NCBI GenBank assembly: GCA_016708725.1
Contig: JADJFE010000007.1
Location: forward strand, 62,001 to 126,000
Reading direction: 5' to 3'
Source of the DNA: Candidatus Aalborgicola bjergmarkensis
Lineage (GTDB): Bacteria; Pseudomonadota; Gammaproteobacteria; Burkholderiales; Burkholderiaceae_C
Length of the DNA: 64,000 nucleotides
In this document: piece by piece, positions 18,290 to 27,084 of the stretch
Position numbering within the stretch: the first letter of the stretch is position 1
Layout: each line of letters starts with the position of its first letter
Made by a program: the position numbers and the translations under genes
The notes under the pieces: generated by a model
Databases searched by the model: none
What the model saw: the letters and a program-made list of their open reading frames with translations, nothing else
Told to the model about the DNA's origin: nothing

Positions 18290-18377
18290 TGGATTTGACC
18301 CGAGATATTTGTGTGAAAATCGATCCCGCTGCGGCGGGAAAAGCAAGTCGTACTCACGTACAGTGAACAAAGCGAAA
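18290..18377. other. Junction zone with small hairpins
   Basis: Between the AT-rich block and the nirJ remnant lie CCCGC-TGCG-GCGGG and GTAC-TCAC-GTAC hairpins. Sequence composition changes to the high-GC type at about 18,378, which is probably the block's right edge. Confidence 0.4.
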
Positions 18378-18640
18378 AGCTGCCGGTGTGCCGGTACTCA
18401 TCCTGTCGGGTGGTGAACCGCTGTTACGCCCGGATTTTTTCCAGATCGCCCAGCGTGCCAAGTCCCTGGGTTTTTATACCAGCCTCTCGACCAACGGAAC
18501 CCTGATTGATGCCGCCATGGCCGAGCGCGTGGCGGCGGTGAACTTTGACTATGTGGGCATCAGCCTCGACGGTCTCAAAGAAACGCATGACAGATTCCGC
18601 CGCCTGGACGGCGCCTTCGCGCGCAGCCTGGGAATGAGCA
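18378..18640 (+). pseudogene. nirJ: nirJ internal fragment (radical SAM heme d1 protein)
   Basis: The translated fragment (AAGVPVLILSGGEPLLRPDF, STNGTLID, FDYVGISLDGLKETHDRFRR) matches the middle of NirJ, the radical-SAM enzyme that removes the propionate side chains in heme d1 synthesis. The N-terminal CxxxCxxC region and the C-terminal Fe-S domain are both absent. The left side joins the AT-rich block and the right side joins unrelated DNA at about 18,640. An ATG/GTG-started ORF to 18,711 is fortuitous. Confidence 0.85.
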
Positions 18641-18674
18641 CTAGCCCACACACAGGTTCACGTGGCGTGCAAAG

Positions 18675-18881
18675 TCAGGCAGCGACTTCGACTTTTTGCA
18701 AGGATTCCTGAAAGGGTTGGGGACGTGGGCTTTCCACAATGCGAAACCCCAAAACCTGGCAATGCAATTCAGCTGCTTTGGAATACGCAACCAAATCATT
18801 GTGGTACTGCTCGGCGAGCCGTTCACGGGTGGCATGGATTTCCTCGACGATGGGGTCGTGCCAAAGTTGGGTGCTATTCAC
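18675..18881 (-). CDS. Small protein with WHDPIVEEIHATRE motif
   Basis: 68 residues. The start MNSTQLWHDPIVEEIHATRE is a pattern I have seen in many small cyanobacterial and proteobacterial proteins, often beside PIN or similar toxins, and is suspected to be antitoxin-like. No toxin is next to it here, so it may be an orphan. Helical, no signal peptide. Confidence 0.6.
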   Translation of the reverse strand: MNSTQLWHDPIVEEIHATRERLAEQYHNDLVAYSKAAELHCQVLGFRIVESPRPQPFQESLQKVEVAA

Positions 18882-19153
18882 GGAAGAACCTCCATTAGCT
18901 CAAAGGGTGTGACTAATTCTGGCAGCCTATACTTCTTGGCTGAACACAAACCACGCATGACGGGCAATTGCGCGGGGTTTGCAATATGGGTGCAGTTCCA
19001 GGTCAGGAGAATCCAGCAATTCTGGCACATTGCGCCCCCCGGCTTGGCAATCGCAACGGTATGGTTTTCGCATTTAAGCAATGTACTATATTTATAATAG
19101 CTGTACCCGCACGATCCATAAGACATACAGCCATATTCTCATAAAATCACCCC
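18882..19153. other. Intergenic with solo element end next to cusA 3' end
   Basis: No gene. At 19,096-19,136, AATAGCTGTACCCGC and CATAAG-CATACAGCC match a diverged end of the palindromic element. It abuts the 3' end of the intact cusA, just as copy A abuts the 3' end of fragment 2. Confidence 0.5.
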
Positions 19154-22100
19154 TCAGCGCTCCAGACCCCGTTTGATCCGCCACTGCTTGACCAGCGCGT
19201 AAATGGCGGGAATCACGGCGAGTGTCAGCACCGTGCTTGAGATCATTCCGCCCACCATGGGTGCTGCGATGCGGCTCATCACTTCGGAGCCGGTTCCTGT
19301 CCCCCACATGATGGGTAGCAAACCCGCCATGATGGCCACGACCGTCATCATCTTGGGCCGGACCCGCTCCACGGCACCTTCCATCACGGCTGCGTAAAGG
19401 TCTGCGACACCCGGTTGGCGGGCTTCTGCGCGGCATTTGACTTTGACCGCCTCCCAGGCGTGGTCCAGGTAAATCAGCATGATGACGCCGGTTTCGGCAG
19501 CAACACCGGCCAATGCGATAAAACCAACCGCCACCGCCACCGACAGGTTGTAACCCAGCCACCACAGCAGCCAGACTCCGCCAACAAGCGCAAAGGGGAC
19601 TGACAGCATCACAATGACCGTCTCGGTGATACGGCGGAAGTTGAGGTACAGGAGCAGGAAGATGATCAACAGCGTCACGGGAATGACCACCTTCATCTTT
19701 TCAATGGCGTGTTCCATGTTTTCGAACTGGCCACTCCAGGTGACGAAATAGCCGGATGGGAACTTGACCTGCGCGGCCACGGCCTTCCTGGCATCGGCCA
19801 CGTAACTGCCAATGTCCCGCTCGCGGATGTCTACGTAGATGTAGGCAGACAGTAAGCCGTTTTCGGTGCGGATGCCCGGTGTTCCCTTGGCAACCACGAC
19901 CTTGGCCACTTGTCCCAGGGGGATCATGGCGCCATCCATCGTGGGTACCAGCACCTGACGGGCAATCTGCTCGGGATCGGAGCGCAGCTCACGGGGATAA
20001 CGCACCGTGACACCGTAGCGCTCCCGCCCCTCCACCGTTGTGGTCACCATTTCACCACCCAAAGCTATTCCGATGACATCCTGCAAGTCACCGATGCCCA
20101 GGCCATAGCGGGCCAGCTGCTCACGGTCCGGTTCGATGTTGAGGTAAAAGCCCCCGGTAATGCGTTCAGCAAAAGCGCTGGTGGTGCCAGGGACTTGCTT
20201 GACGACCGCCTCGATTTCCTTGGCCAGCTTTTCCATCTCTTCCAGATTTTTACCAAAAACCTTGATACCAATGGGTGTGCGGATGCCGGTGGAAAGCATA
20301 TCGATACGGGCCTTGATCGGCATGGTCCAGGCATTGGCCACGCCAGGGAATTGCAACGCCTTGTCCAACTCGGCAATCAGCTTATCGGTGGTGAGTCCCG
20401 GTCGCCACTCGGACTGCGGCTTGAGGTTGATCACCGTTTCGAACATTTCTGTCGGTGCCGGATCGGTTGCCGTATTGGCACGCCCCGCCTTGCCGTAAAC
20501 CGAAGACACCTCGGGGAAACTCTTGATGATCTTGTTCTGCGTCTGCATCAGCTCAGCCGCTTTGGTAATCGACATACCCGGCAAGGATGCTGGCATGTAG
20601 AGCAGCGTTCCCTCATTGAGCGTCGGCATGAACTCGGAGCCGAGTCTGGATGCGGGGTAGTAGGAGGCACCCAGGGCGAGGAAGGCCAGGAAGATCGTGA
20701 GCTTTTTCCAGCGCATGACGCCAGCGATGATGGGTCTATAAACCCAGATCAGGAAACGGTTCACCGGGTTCCTGCTTTCCGGCATGATGTGGCCGCGTAT
20801 AAACAGCATCATCAGAACCGGCACCAGGGTCACGGACAGGATGGCGGCGCTGGCCATGGAGAAAGTCTTGGTGTACGCCAGTGGGGAAAATAGCCGTCCT
20901 TCCTGCCCTTCGAGGCTGAAGACGGGTAAGAACGAAACCGTGATGATGAGCAGCGAAAAGAACAGCGCAGGCCCCACCTCCTTGCAGGCAGCAAGCATGG
21001 CTTCAAAGCGGTCGTTGGTGGAATGCTCCTGCGGCAAGCGTTCCAGATGTTTATGCGCGTTCTCGATCATCACAATGGCGGCATCAATCATGGCCCCGAT
21101 GGCGATGGCGATACCCCCCAGACTCATCAGGTTGGAGTTCATGCCCAGCAATCGCATGGCAATGAAGGCCATCAGAATGCCTACGGGCAGCATCAATATG
21201 GCCACCAATGCGCTGCGCACGTGCAGCAGGAAAACCACACATACCGCCGCAACGATGAGCGACTCTTCGAACAGCGTCCACTTCAATGTGTCTATGGCGC
21301 GGTGGATCAGTTCGGAGCGGTCATAGACGGTTTGCACCGTCACCCCTTTGGGCAAACCGGGGGTGATTTCCTCAATTTTTGCTTTCAGGTTGTGAATGAC
21401 TTCCAGCGCGTTCTGGCCATAACGCGCCATGGCAATACCGGACACCACCTCGCCTTCGCCATTGAGTTCGGTCACACCACGGCGCTCATCGGGAACAAGC
21501 TCGACGCGGGCAATGTCGCGGATCAACACCGGCGTGCCCTTCTCGCTCTTGACAACCAGCAACTCGATATCGCCCTTGCCGCGCAAATAACCCTTGCCCC
21601 GCACCATGTACTCGGTCTCTGCCATTTCCACCGCCCGGCCACCGACATCGCGGTTGGAGTCGCGGATCACCTGGGCCACTTTCATCAGGGGGATGCCGTA
21701 CGCGCGCAACTTCACCGGATCGACCGTGACCTGGTAGGTCTGGACAAAGCCACCAATGGATGCCACCTCGGCAACGCCGTGCGCCTTGCTTAACTGGTAG
21801 CGAACATACCAATCCTGGATGGAGCGCAGTTCAGCCAGCGTCTTGTCCTTGGCCAGCAATGCGTACTGGTAGACCCAGCCGACTCCGGTCGCATCCGGCC
21901 CGATTTGTGGCGTCACGCCTTTGGGCATGCGTCCCGATGCAAAGTTAAGGTATTCCAGCACACGCGAACGCGCCCAATAAATGTCGGTTCCATCTTCGAA
22001 AATGATGTACACAAAGGACGCACCAAAGAACGAAAACCCGCGCACGACCCTGGAATTGGGCACCGACAACATGGCGGTGGTCAGTGGGTAGGTCACCTGG

Positions 22101-22288
22101 TCTTCGACGACTTGCGGCGCCTGACCGGGGTACTCGGTATAAACGATGACCTGTACGTCCGACAGATCCGGCAGCGCGTCAATCGGCGTTCTCAGGACCG
22201 CAAAGACCCCTGCGATAACGATAAACAGGGTAGCGAGCAGGACGAAAAAACGGTTCCTGCCCGACCAGTCAATAATTTTTGCCAGCAT
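19154..22288 (-). CDS. cusA: Cu(I)/Ag(I) efflux RND transporter CusA
   Basis: 1044 residues, full length for a heavy-metal RND pump. It has 12 predicted membrane spans, the N-terminal helix starting IIDWSGRNRFFVLL, the HME signature GAMIDAAIVMIENAHKHLE near 400 with acidic residues, and the two large periplasmic loops. It works with CusB and CusC as a tripartite pump that exports Cu(I)/Ag(I) from periplasm and cytoplasm. Transcribed after cusB with a 30-base gap. The 3' 1.2 kb is duplicated twice as pseudogenes upstream in this window. Confidence 0.95.
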   Translation of the reverse strand: MLAKIIDWSGRNRFFVLLATLFIVIAGVFAVLRTPIDALPDLSDVQVIVYTEYPGQAPQVVEDQVTYPLTTAMLSVPNSRVVRGFSFFGASFVYIIFEDGTDIYWARSRVLEYLNFASGRMPKGVTPQIGPDATGVGWVYQYALLAKDKTLAELRSIQDWYVRYQLSKAHGVAEVASIGGFVQTYQVTVDPVKLRAYGIPLMKVAQVIRDSNRDVGGRAVEMAETEYMVRGKGYLRGKGDIELLVVKSEKGTPVLIRDIARVELVPDERRGVTELNGEGEVVSGIAMARYGQNALEVIHNLKAKIEEITPGLPKGVTVQTVYDRSELIHRAIDTLKWTLFEESLIVAAVCVVFLLHVRSALVAILMLPVGILMAFIAMRLLGMNSNLMSLGGIAIAIGAMIDAAIVMIENAHKHLERLPQEHSTNDRFEAMLAACKEVGPALFFSLLIITVSFLPVFSLEGQEGRLFSPLAYTKTFSMASAAILSVTLVPVLMMLFIRGHIMPESRNPVNRFLIWVYRPIIAGVMRWKKLTIFLAFLALGASYYPASRLGSEFMPTLNEGTLLYMPASLPGMSITKAAELMQTQNKIIKSFPEVSSVYGKAGRANTATDPAPTEMFETVINLKPQSEWRPGLTTDKLIAELDKALQFPGVANAWTMPIKARIDMLSTGIRTPIGIKVFGKNLEEMEKLAKEIEAVVKQVPGTTSAFAERITGGFYLNIEPDREQLARYGLGIGDLQDVIGIALGGEMVTTTVEGRERYGVTVRYPRELRSDPEQIARQVLVPTMDGAMIPLGQVAKVVVAKGTPGIRTENGLLSAYIYVDIRERDIGSYVADARKAVAAQVKFPSGYFVTWSGQFENMEHAIEKMKVVIPVTLLIIFLLLYLNFRRITETVIVMLSVPFALVGGVWLLWWLGYNLSVAVAVGFIALAGVAAETGVIMLIYLDHAWEAVKVKCRAEARQPGVADLYAAVMEGAVERVRPKMMTVVAIMAGLLPIMWGTGTGSEVMSRIAAPMVGGMISSTVLTLAVIPAIYALVKQWRIKRGLER

Positions 22289-22318
22289 GCTGTATCTCCC
22301 CTTACGCTATTCAGCTAT

Positions 22319-23902
22319 TCAGTGACCTGCGTGTGGATTGGTGGGCTTGACACTGGTGATGACCCATTCACCTTGCTGGCGCTCGACAAATTCCACCGCC
22401 ACCTTGGCACCAGGTTTCAGGGTCTGCAACAGGGATTCATTGGCAACCTTGAACTCCATGGTCATGGCAGGCCATTTGAGGCTGGCAACCGGGCCGTGGT
22501 TGAGGCTGATCGTTCCCGCTTTGGCATCGACTTCCTCCACCGTACCTTCAGCCTGGTTGCTGGCACCTTTGGCAGCAGGCTGCGTAGTAGTAGTTTGCGC
22601 ATCCTTGCCAGCGGGAGCGGCTGCACCGTGGCCTGAGTGCCCGAATCCACCCACAGCAGCCTTGAGATTGCTTTCAGCATCAATCAGGAAATTGGCGGCT
22701 ACCACGACCAGCTCCCCCTCCTTCACACCGCTGATGACTGCAACATGGGTGTCACTGCGGCTGCCCAGCTTGACTTCGCGTGGCTCAAATCGGCCTTCAC
22801 CGTGGCTCACCAACACAATCTGGCGCGTGCCACTGTCAATGACGGCAGAGTTTGGTACGGTGACTGCGGTGGCCTTCGCCCCGACGGATACCTCCACCTG
22901 CGCAAACATGGAAGGCTTGAGCAGCAATCCTGGATTGGCAAGTTCAACTCTTACCGACACGGTGCGCGTTTCCGCCTTGAGCGTCGGGTAAATGTAGGTG
23001 ACAGTCCCTGCAAACTCTTTGTCGGGGTAGGCATTGATCTTCACTTTCACCTTGGCACCGTTCTCGACCAAGCCGATGTCCTGCTCAAACACATCTGCGA
23101 TGACCCACACGGACGACAAATCCACGATCTGGTACAGCATTTCACCGGGCATGAAGCGCATGCCCTGCACCGCCTTCTTCTCCATCACGATGCCGCTGGC
23201 AGGCGAACGCAAGGTCAGCGTGCGCTGGGTCGCCCCGGACTTTGCCATGGCAGCGATCTGTTCATTCGAAATGTCCCAGTTCTTCAAACGCAGCAAGCTG
23301 GCCTGTGCCAGTTGCTGCATGCCGGACTGCGTTTCACTGGCTGCCTCCTTGAGCGCATCGACACCTTGAACAGCAATGGCGTATTCACGTTGGGCAGACA
23401 CCAGTTCAGGGCTATAGACCTCGAATAGCGCTTGCCCCTTGCTCACTGCCTGCCCCGTAACGTTCACATAAAGACGCTCCACATACCCTTCAAATTTGGG
23501 CGCAATGGTGTAGAGACGGCGCTCATCGGGTTCAATCCGACCCGCCGCACGCACGGTCTTGTCCAGGTTTCTCATTTGAGCCGCTTCGGTACGCACCCCC
23601 AGTTTTTGTACTTTGTCGGTACTGATTTTGAGCTGGTTTTCCGGTACGGGTGCCTCGTCAGCGCCCCCCTCGTAGACCGCGATGTAGTCCATTCCCATCG
23701 GGTCTTTCTTGGGTGTGGGGGAGGTGTCTGGCAGCCCCATGGGGTTGCGATAGTACAAAAGCTTCTTCTCAGGTTTGGCCGTGGTGGTAGCTGCACCATG
23801 CGACTGGGACGATGTCCCTTTGTTGCCCGCCCAGTAGCCACCGCCTGCTGCCAGGAGCGCGACCACCACCACGCCAACGGTCAATCCAATGCCTTGTTTC
23901 AT
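22319..23902 (-). CDS. cusB: Efflux adaptor CusB with C-terminal CusF-like domain
   Basis: 527 residues. The N-terminal membrane anchor (VGVVVVALLAAGGGYWAGN) is followed by the heavy-metal-binding YHS-like motif YYRNPMGLPDTSPTPKKDPM, then barrel-sandwich and alpha-hairpin domains typical of membrane-fusion proteins. After a Gly/Ala/Thr linker, the last 75 residues form a CusF-like domain with HGPVASLKWPAMTMEF, including the Trp and Met copper ligands. So the adaptor carries its own metallochaperone. It overlaps the cusC stop by 4 bases. Confidence 0.95.
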   Translation of the reverse strand: MKQGIGLTVGVVVVALLAAGGGYWAGNKGTSSQSHGAATTTAKPEKKLLYYRNPMGLPDTSPTPKKDPMGMDYIAVYEGGADEAPVPENQLKISTDKVQKLGVRTEAAQMRNLDKTVRAAGRIEPDERRLYTIAPKFEGYVERLYVNVTGQAVSKGQALFEVYSPELVSAQREYAIAVQGVDALKEAASETQSGMQQLAQASLLRLKNWDISNEQIAAMAKSGATQRTLTLRSPASGIVMEKKAVQGMRFMPGEMLYQIVDLSSVWVIADVFEQDIGLVENGAKVKVKINAYPDKEFAGTVTYIYPTLKAETRTVSVRVELANPGLLLKPSMFAQVEVSVGAKATAVTVPNSAVIDSGTRQIVLVSHGEGRFEPREVKLGSRSDTHVAVISGVKEGELVVVAANFLIDAESNLKAAVGGFGHSGHGAAAPAGKDAQTTTTQPAAKGASNQAEGTVEEVDAKAGTISLNHGPVASLKWPAMTMEFKVANESLLQTLKPGAKVAVEFVERQQGEWVITSVKPTNPHAGH

Positions 23903-25170
23903 AAATCTTCCCCAATCAGTTTTTCAATTTCTGCAAGACGCATCTGGGCTTCGAGCTGCGCCTTGATCTGGTTTTGTCTGGCCTGGCGGATCTGCCGCTG
24001 GGCATCGAGCAGTGTGGCGAAATCGACCTTGTTGTTTTCGTAGCCTGCCAAAGCGGAATTAAAAGTAAGTTCAGCCTGTGGCAGCAAACTGCCAACTGCC
24101 AGGGAACGGGTGCGTCGGGCGGCTTCAAGTCCAGCCAGGTTCTCTGCAAGGTCAGAAAGCACCTGGTTGGCAACGGCCTGCTTGCGGGTCTGTGCAGCGG
24201 CGAGCATGGCTTCGGATTCGCGCTCCATCGCACGACGCGAAGACTGTTGCAGGGGGATGTTCAACTCCACCATCAGCGACCACTCCTTGATGGCATTCTG
24301 GTACTGCACCGGCGTGACGCTGAGCGTGAAATCGGGATAGCGGTTCTTATAGGTCAAATCACGTGTTTTCTCGGCAGACTGGATGCGCGCGTGCTCGGCA
24401 AATACCAGCGGATTGTGTTGGCGTGCGCGCTCTTCGAGTTTGGACAGTTCCAGCTGCTCTGGCGTCGGAATGGCCTTGGGACTTTCTGGCAATGCGAGCG
24501 GGGCTTTTGCAGGGCGCGACAGCAAGGTATTCAGGCGGACATCGACCTGGGCACGTTCACTCTCCAGCGCAATCAGCTCATTGCGCATGGTGGTTTGTTC
24601 GATCTGGGCCCGAATGGCATCCTGCTGGGGAGCCAAACCACTGGCGTAACGCGATCTGGAGATATGTTCGAGTTTCACCATGAGGTCGAAAATTTCCCGA
24701 GTCAGCTTTTCACTGCCGTGGAGGTAATAACGCTGAGCCTGAGCGACTTTGATCTTTGCGGCAAGCTCGGTCCACGCCCCTTGTGCCTTGGCCTGGCTGG
24801 CGTCGGCTTCGTGTTGTGCAATGTCCCGCCTCAAGTCCAGCTTGCCCAACCAGGGCAAGTCCTGCATGAAGGTATAACGTGTGCTACCCACTTCGCCCGG
24901 CCAGATGGTGGGGTTTTGCTCCCCCATCTTGGTGATGTCCATCAATTCGGTACGAAATTTGGGATCTGGCAATGCACCAGCTGGCACAACACGCTCGACA
25001 GCGGCCTGTGCCTCGTGGCGCATGCTGGAGAATTCCGGGTTGCTCTCCTTGGCGTATTGCAAAAGGCTTTGCACGCTAGCCCCCGGAATCGTCTCGTCAG
25101 CGTAAACAAAAGTCGATGGACAGAGCGTCAGCAATACCGTCACAGCGCTCGCAGTCAATGTGAATTTCAT
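23899..25170 (-). CDS. cusC: Outer-membrane efflux protein CusC (TolC family)
   Basis: 423 residues with an N-terminal signal peptide (MKFTLTASAVTVLLTLCPST, cut after VYA). The rest is the long helical duplicate typical of outer-membrane efflux channels. No lipobox, unlike E. coli CusC. It overlaps cusB by 4 bases and follows cusF by 74 bases, so the order cusF-C-B-A forms an operon. Confidence 0.9.
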   Translation of the reverse strand: MKFTLTASAVTVLLTLCPSTFVYADETIPGASVQSLLQYAKESNPEFSSMRHEAQAAVERVVPAGALPDPKFRTELMDITKMGEQNPTIWPGEVGSTRYTFMQDLPWLGKLDLRRDIAQHEADASQAKAQGAWTELAAKIKVAQAQRYYLHGSEKLTREIFDLMVKLEHISRSRYASGLAPQQDAIRAQIEQTTMRNELIALESERAQVDVRLNTLLSRPAKAPLALPESPKAIPTPEQLELSKLEERARQHNPLVFAEHARIQSAEKTRDLTYKNRYPDFTLSVTPVQYQNAIKEWSLMVELNIPLQQSSRRAMERESEAMLAAAQTRKQAVANQVLSDLAENLAGLEAARRTRSLAVGSLLPQAELTFNSALAGYENNKVDFATLLDAQRQIRQARQNQIKAQLEAQMRLAEIEKLIGEDL

Positions 25171-25244
25171 AGCTTGCCCTCATTATTTGCCATTGTTCTT
25201 GTCGACAGCTTCGTCCACGGGCTTTTTCAACCCATCAACTACCC

Positions 25245-25598
25245 TTATTCCACCTGCTCCATGCGAACCAGGGTGCTAGTGCCATCGGCTGCGTCGGTGG
25301 TGAAACGAATTTTTTGATTGACCTGTAGTTTGTCCAGCGCGGCTGCGTCCTTGACCTTGTAGACCATGGTCATCGCCGGCATACCATTTTTCTGGGCGCT
25401 ATGGGCAACAGAAATCTTGCCAGCAGTTTTGTCGATTTTCTTCACAACACCCTCTTCCCATGCGACTTCAGGCGCTGCCATCGCCGGTTTGGCTGCGGGC
25501 ATGCCATGATGGCTATGGTCCATCTGGGCTTGGCTGAAAGAGGAAAAACCTGTGCCTGCCAGGGCAATAACCAGGGCATAACGGATAGAGCGTGACAT
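25245..25598 (-). CDS. cusF: Periplasmic copper chaperone CusF-like
   Basis: 117 residues, signal peptide MSRSIRYALVIALAGTGFSS cut near SQAQ, then a His/Met-rich linker (MDHSHHGM) and the OB-fold CusF core with ISVAHSAQ and MPAMTM. The Trp that normally precedes PAMTM and caps copper is replaced by Met here, while the CusF-like domain in CusB keeps it. It is the first gene of the cus operon, 70 bases downstream of a putative CusR box. Confidence 0.9.
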   Translation of the reverse strand: MSRSIRYALVIALAGTGFSSFSQAQMDHSHHGMPAAKPAMAAPEVAWEEGVVKKIDKTAGKISVAHSAQKNGMPAMTMVYKVKDAAALDKLQVNQKIRFTTDAADGTSTLVRMEQVE

Positions 25599-25667
25599 GG
25601 GAATTTCCTTTCGTCGATGAGATGGAGGAAGTATGCCATCCTGGTGCTGACAGGAAGTTGACCAAAA

Positions 25668-25685
25668 GATTACATATTGGTTATC
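25668..25685. promoter_or_regulatory. Putative CusR/CopR-type box upstream of cusF
   Basis: GATTACA-TATT-GGTTATC, an imperfect inverted repeat (5 of 7 bases match in the right half) of the site GATTACA-N4-TGTAATC seen perfectly at 30,754. It is placed right for control of cusFCBA. Sites of this shape bind copper-responsive two-component regulators in related bacteria. Confidence 0.6.
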
Positions 25686-25717
25686 TTCAGGTCATGCAAG
25701 TCGAAATATCGAAATAG

Positions 25718-27019
25718 CTAGACCTGACCTTCGAAGAAATATTCGTTGACCCGATCACGCAGCATCGCCTTGAGTTTTTCTCCTGTCAACGCGGAAATTT
25801 CCGGGTAAAGATCGGTCGATATCTTTTCGAAGACGGCCAGCAAACGTGGATCAAAATGGGTACCGCTTCCTTCCGAAAGGATACATTTGGCATCTTCCAA
25901 AGAAAACGGTTTTTTGTATGGTCGATGCGAAGTCAGTGCATCAAAAACATCGACGATTGCAAAAAGTCGTGCTGCCAGCGGTATCTGTTCGCCTTTGAGC
26001 CCCATCTGGTAGCCACTTCCGTCGAACTTCTCATGGTGAAACTCAATGATGTCCCGTGCATCACCCAATACGCTGGATTCAGCAACGATATCCTTGCCCA
26101 GCTGAACGTGAGACTTCATCACAGAAAATTCCGCTTCGGTCAGCTTTGCGGGCTTCAAAAGAATGGCGTCAGTGATTCCGATTTTTCCCACGTCATGCAA
26201 AAATGCTCCCGTGATGACTGAGCGTATTGCCCGCTCTGAAAGGCCCAACGATTCGGCGAAATGGATACTGTAGAGGCAAACACGGTAATTGTGCAGATCA
26301 GTGTCGGAGTCCCGCTTGGCGATGGCGCTGCCCAAGACCTCCATCAATTCGATATTGCTGCGAATCAAGTCATGGGAAAGCACAGTCACGCCTCGGTTCA
26401 GACCAACAATTACCGGATAGAGGGCCAGGGCAGTAATGAGTATGGACAACAAGACGACGGAAATGTTGCGCACCATCTGCGCCTGCGCCATCTGTCGCGT
26501 TCTGGCATCGACCTTGTAGTCTCCGAAAAATACACCCATACTTTTGCCGTTGCTATTCTGAAGCGGGACGCTGACTTGAACGACTAACTCCCTCGCCAGC
26601 CACAAGGTGTTCTGGACGGCACCTGTAATCGTTTTGTGCGTGGATTGTTTTTCCTGCGAACGGTCAAGCCAAGCTTCCTGCTGTGCAGACCAAACCTCTG
26701 CAACAACTTTCCCATCGCTGTCCGCAACCCCAGCATGGACATAACTTTCTCCAAGAAGTGGCTCAAGTGCCGCTTTGAGGGATGCGGTGTGCGATGCGCC
26801 TACATCGGCCAGATGCCAGCGCAAGGATGCAGAGGCTGACATTGCCAGCTCAACTGCCAGTTGCTCCACTCTGCGCATTTCAAAGTAGGCATACGCCCCA
26901 CCCGCCGCCAGGGAAAGCACCGCCCAAGCCGTGAACAATCGCTTGGCAACCATGCGATGAATACCCTGAAAAGTTCGCTTTCTCGTGGTTCCCCGTGAAG
27001 TCTGGTTACTTGCTTTCAT
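25718..27019 (-). CDS. HD-GYP domain protein with sensor region
   Basis: 433 residues. A membrane helix at about 28-48 (LFTAWAVLSLAAGGAYAYF), a periplasmic sensor of about 120 residues, a second helix near 190-210 and a C-terminal HD-GYP domain. The HD motif HDVGKIG, HHEKFDGSGY and downstream residues are present, but the GYP tripeptide reads GYQ. HD-GYP proteins hydrolyse c-di-GMP; the Pro-to-Gln change does not by itself prove inactivity. Transcribed after cusS, so a copper-linked c-di-GMP output is possible. Confidence 0.85.
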   Translation of the reverse strand: MKASNQTSRGTTRKRTFQGIHRMVAKRLFTAWAVLSLAAGGAYAYFEMRRVEQLAVELAMSASASLRWHLADVGASHTASLKAALEPLLGESYVHAGVADSDGKVVAEVWSAQQEAWLDRSQEKQSTHKTITGAVQNTLWLARELVVQVSVPLQNSNGKSMGVFFGDYKVDARTRQMAQAQMVRNISVVLLSILITALALYPVIVGLNRGVTVLSHDLIRSNIELMEVLGSAIAKRDSDTDLHNYRVCLYSIHFAESLGLSERAIRSVITGAFLHDVGKIGITDAILLKPAKLTEAEFSVMKSHVQLGKDIVAESSVLGDARDIIEFHHEKFDGSGYQMGLKGEQIPLAARLFAIVDVFDALTSHRPYKKPFSLEDAKCILSEGSGTHFDPRLLAVFEKISTDLYPEISALTGEKLKAMLRDRVNEYFFEGQV

Positions 27020-27084
27020 GATTTGTAACCCTTTCCTACGGTATCTTCGAACTAACGGGCCGTGGCTCCCTTCGGTTTGGACGC

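Noticed and set aside
17463..18366. Plus-strand small ORFs in the AT-rich block
   Set aside because: Short, overlapping the longer minus-strand ORF, no motifs; one at 18,155 has a GGAGG motif but wrong spacing.
18388..18711. A complete 107-residue protein starting at 18,388
   Set aside because: Only a nirJ piece with a random tail after 18,640.
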